Assembly: GCA_947474435.1 (NCBI GenBank) | Contig: CANJII010000001.1 | Location: 62,001-126,000 of the forward strand | DNA length: 64,000 bases | From: Chitinophagaceae bacterium | GTDB lineage: Bacteria > Bacteroidota > Bacteroidia > Chitinophagales > UBA10324 | Reading direction: 5' to 3' | Shown here: positions 61,504 to 64,000 of the stretch, in pieces | How the letters are laid out: every line of letters starts with the position of its first letter | Numbering within the stretch: the stretch's first letter is position 1 | Notes under the pieces: model-generated | The model's database searches: none | The model's input: the letters and a program-made list of their open reading frames with translations, nothing else | What the model was told of the DNA's origin: nothing | Translations under genes and position numbers: made by a program

Positions 61504-64000
61504 TTAAAAATCAAATGACAACCCACAACGAATTCTGCGAGGTAATGTATAGTTGCCAGGGTTATTTATTCTGATTGCGTATTGATCCAGATATGCCTCA
61601 CGGCTTAATTGTGCCTCCAATGATTGTTGACCTATTGCAGATGATAAATATCCATCGTCATCAGGATTACCTGTGTATGAATACACCCCTAAAACATTTT
61701 TAGTGTTTAAAGCATTTTCAATTAAAATATATCCATTTATATAAAACGGATTGGTTTCATTTCCTTCTTTACCTATTCTGAAATTTTTATCAAGTTTCAA
61801 ATCAAATCGAAATGTCCATGGCAGGCGTGCCCCGTTTAATGTTCCTTGCAAAGATGATTGAGATGCTACTCCTGAAAGCCCCTGAGGTGTAGGATTGCTT
61901 TGACGAGTGTATGGTGTTCCTGATCCTCCTGTAAATATTACATCCAAGCCAGTGTTAGCAAAAATTGGTTTTTTGTTTTTACCAACTACAGGACCATTAT
62001 AGTTTTTTCCTTCGCCATAACGATAATCAAAAGTGGTTGTAATGGTATGTCTTTGATCGTAGTTTAAAGGTGTAATTGTTTTTAAATTCGGATTTGTTTC
62101 ATTAATCAAACCGCCGGCTGATGATTGGTCAGAACCGGTTCCATCAGCAAACTGCAAAGTATAATTTACTTCCATACGAATGTTGTTTGTTCGGCGCATT
62201 TCATATGAAACCAGGAACGATTTGGCTGTACCGAAATCTTCATTTCCATAAGTTGTATAATTAGTCGGGTATGCATAAAAATATTTTTTTATCTGCACCT
62301 GATTTTTAAACTCACGGTAAATTCCTGAAATTGAAAGTGACGAATTTTTTCCGATTACCTGTTCAAAACCCACCTGGTAGTCAATGGTTTTTTCTGATTT
62401 TAAATTTGGGTTTTGCAGTGTAGAATTTACAGCAATGGATTGCAAGAAATAATAATTAAACGGATTTCCTCTATTGTTAGTAGGTCGTTGAGAAAGAACA
62501 TCGTAATGCGCAAAGAAAAGGGCTTCATCGCTTATTGGAAATGAGAAAGCAATACGGGGCATTAATGTATATTGAGGATCATAATCTTTAAATGCATCAG
62601 CGGTAACTTTTAAACTATCCGTACTTGAACTGCTTAAATACGGAGCAATTTTACCTGTTGATGTTGAGAGTGCAATAACCTGTGGGTTTGATACTTCAGT
62701 ACCATCACCATCGTACCAGGTATTTCCATTTCTGTACCCGACAATATTTTTGGGATCTGTTGGATTATCAACATAAACCACATAATCTTCTCCGATTGAT
62801 GTTGGATGTTTGATTCCCACACCATTTATTTCGGTTACTTCAGAAGCAGTTTTTGCAGGATATAAAAGATATGGATCCTTTAAAACTTTTTGATTCGCAT
62901 CATAATAATCTACACGCAAACCAATGTTAAAAATCAAATCTTTAAAATTGAATTTGTCCTGAATGTATCCTGCAACATAGGTTGGGCGATAGGCTCCGAT
63001 TTTACGCGAGTATATTACATCATCCGGATTTTTATTAAAAAAATCATCAAAGCTTGGTTGTTTCTTCAACACATTTCCAAGATAATCGTAACCATAATAA
63101 CTTACATAAGCACTTCCATTGTTAAATAACTCGTCAGGACTAAACATATCAAGTGAAAGCAATGAGGGATCTACTTCATCCACATTTATAAAATCGGTGC
63201 CACGACGATCCAATCCTAATTTATCACGAAGGTTCAGGTCAAAATAGGCCTGATCATTTCCAACCAAGCGGTTATAATTTATTGTATCCTGAAAAATTCC
63301 AAATTCATCATAAACCAATACAGGATTTCTGGTATCTAAATTTAAAATGTGTTTGTTGGCTAACTGACGAGCCAATCCCCATAATCCAATTGGCGCAACA
63401 GTATATGCACGATCAGACCGCTGTTCGTATTCAATTCCGAATTCAATTGCGTGCCTGTTCTTTTCACCTTTTTCCTTTGATGGACGAACAATATCAACTG
63501 AACTATAAAATGCTAAACGATACTGGTCATTATTTGTTAAACCATATTGGCCAATCGGAGAACCGGTGTTGCCATACATTGAGTAAACTGACGAAGGTCC
63601 ATCACCATTTATTAACCCACCTCCTGATGATATATCAGAAAGAGATGAGTAATAAAGAAATTGATTATCTAGACTTACATCCTGTAAACCGTAAACTCCA
63701 TTTATGGGCTCACTTCCTGATAAAGTATAATACTGTTTAGTATAATTCGACATTAAACCATTTTCAGTTCCGGGTTCGAAAGTGACTAAGGTATCTCTGT
63801 AACCAACCAAAGTTAAACCGCTATAAATTTTAGGAATTCCATTTTCCCAAACCGTATCCTGACTTGGAAAATAAACAGGAGTACGATATGTTTTGAATTT
63901 TCCAATGTATCCATATTTAAAGGCATCAAATCCTTTGTCTTTGTCTTCAAATTTTCTTAAAAATTTACTATAGTCAAGTTGAATGCTGTAATAAGCATTT
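61504..64000 (-). CDS. TonB-dependent receptor, C-terminal part (5' end outside window)
   Basis: The C-terminal part of a TonB-dependent outer-membrane transporter. The frame is open to the window end and reads DAFKYGYIGKFKTYRTPVYF upstream of position 63810, so the apparent TTG start there is internal. Barrel landmarks are YVAGYIQDKFNFKDLIFNIGLR, NLKSEKTIDYQVGFEQVIG and a final IRCGLSFDF beta signal. Large Bacteroidota receptors of this group have a carboxypeptidase-regulatory domain and plug before the barrel; these are not in the window. The substrate is unknown. It is the first gene seen of the operon with the 1241-residue protein and the PorV-like protein. Confidence 0.92.
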   Translation of the reverse strand, partial: NAYYSIQLDYSKFLRKFEDKDKGFDAFKYGYIGKFKTYRTPVYFPSQDTVWENGIPKIYSGLTLVGYRDTLVTFEPGTENGLMSNYTKQYYTLSGSEPINGVYGLQDVSLDNQFLYYSSLSDISSGGGLINGDGPSSVYSMYGNTGSPIGQYGLTNNDQYRLAFYSSVDIVRPSKEKGEKNRHAIEFGIEYEQRSDRAYTVAPIGLWGLARQLANKHILNLDTRNPVLVYDEFGIFQDTINYNRLVGNDQAYFDLNLRDKLGLDRRGTDFINVDEVDPSLLSLDMFSPDELFNNGSAYVSYYGYDYLGNVLKKQPSFDDFFNKNPDDVIYSRKIGAYRPTYVAGYIQDKFNFKDLIFNIGLRVDYYDANQKVLKDPYLLYPAKTASEVTEINGVGIKHPTSIGEDYVVYVDNPTDPKNIVGYRNGNTWYDGDGTEVSNPQVIALSTSTGKIAPYLSSSSTDSLKVTADAFKDYDPQYTLMPRIAFSFPISDEALFFAHYDVLSQRPTNNRGNPFNYYFLQSIAVNSTLQNPNLKSEKTIDYQVGFEQVIGKNSSLSISGIYREFKNQVQIKKYFYAYPTNYTTYGNEDFGTAKSFLVSYEMRRTNNIRMEVNYTLQFADGTGSDQSSAGGLINETNPNLKTITPLNYDQRHTITTTFDYRYGEGKNYNGPVVGKNKKPIFANTGLDVIFTGGSGTPYTRQSNPTPQGLSGVASQSSLQGTLNGARLPWTFRFDLKLDKNFRIGKEGNETNPFYINGYILIENALNTKNVLGVYSYTGNPDDDGYLSSAIGQQSLEAQLSREAYLDQYAIRINNPGNYTLPRRIRCGLSFDF

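Noticed and set aside
63282-63740. 152-codon plus-strand frame
   Set aside because: It is antisense to the TonB receptor barrel, whose frame is clearly the coding one.

Overview
The window is a chromosomal segment of an AT-rich member of the Bacteroidota, most likely from the Chitinophagales/Sphingobacteriia side. The main evidence is five secreted proteins with Bacteroidota C-terminal secretion regions (four type IX secretion type A or FlgD-like tails and one gliding-motility-associated type B domain), a PorV/PorQ-like protein, a TonB-dependent receptor, and housekeeping promoters of the Bacteroidota form TTG-N18/19-TAnnTTTG. Protein families such as DUF6340 also fit. There is no rRNA, CRISPR array, prophage or insertion sequence. 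Two tRNA genes (Gln-UUG and Glu-UUC) are present. The genus cannot be named from the sequence.

Layout. Positions 1-3038 hold the end of an aldo/keto reductase and a prs-rplY-pth operon. Then come tRNA-Gln and a DUF6340-type lipoprotein whose start lies in a hexanucleotide repeat. Positions 4615-20325 (minus strand) hold a complete division and cell-wall (dcw) cluster: mraZ, rsmH, ftsL-like, ftsI, murE, mraY, murD, ftsW, murG, murC, ftsQ, ftsA, ftsZ. A recognisable MraZ operator lies in front of it and a terminator behind ftsZ. Upstream are pgk and gap, each followed by its own terminator. tRNA-Glu follows.

Positions 23268-38914 are the accessory part. A compact run of six minus-strand genes (P-loop NTPase, ABC transporter with altered Q- and H-loops, lipoprotein, secreted YD-like protein, beta-barrel, isoaspartyl peptidase) lies behind two large SBBP beta-propeller proteins with type IX sorting tails. 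Next to them is an ECF sigma factor overlapping a gene for a protein that appears to combine a cytoplasmic anti-sigma segment, one membrane helix, a long periplasmic linker and a C-terminal outer-membrane barrel. Two collinear ~60-nt sequences that look like ECF promoters lie in front of one SBBP gene and in front of the small gene that precedes the other. A weaker copy lies in front of the sigma gene. Together these suggest a self-contained envelope-sensing regulon, the best candidate here for an undescribed system.

Positions 39332-56570 mix housekeeping genes (dnaB, lptG-like, tgt, rsmG, purL, greA, HIT) with a GT-39-like membrane glycosyltransferase, a GT2 enzyme overlapping a second ECF sigma factor, a type B type IX cargo, a DUF1003 protein followed by an orphan sorting-domain fragment, and a CotH/P-domain surface protein. 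Positions 56653-64000 hold an operon of a TonB-dependent receptor (running off the window), a 1241-residue secreted protein and a PorV/PorQ protein.
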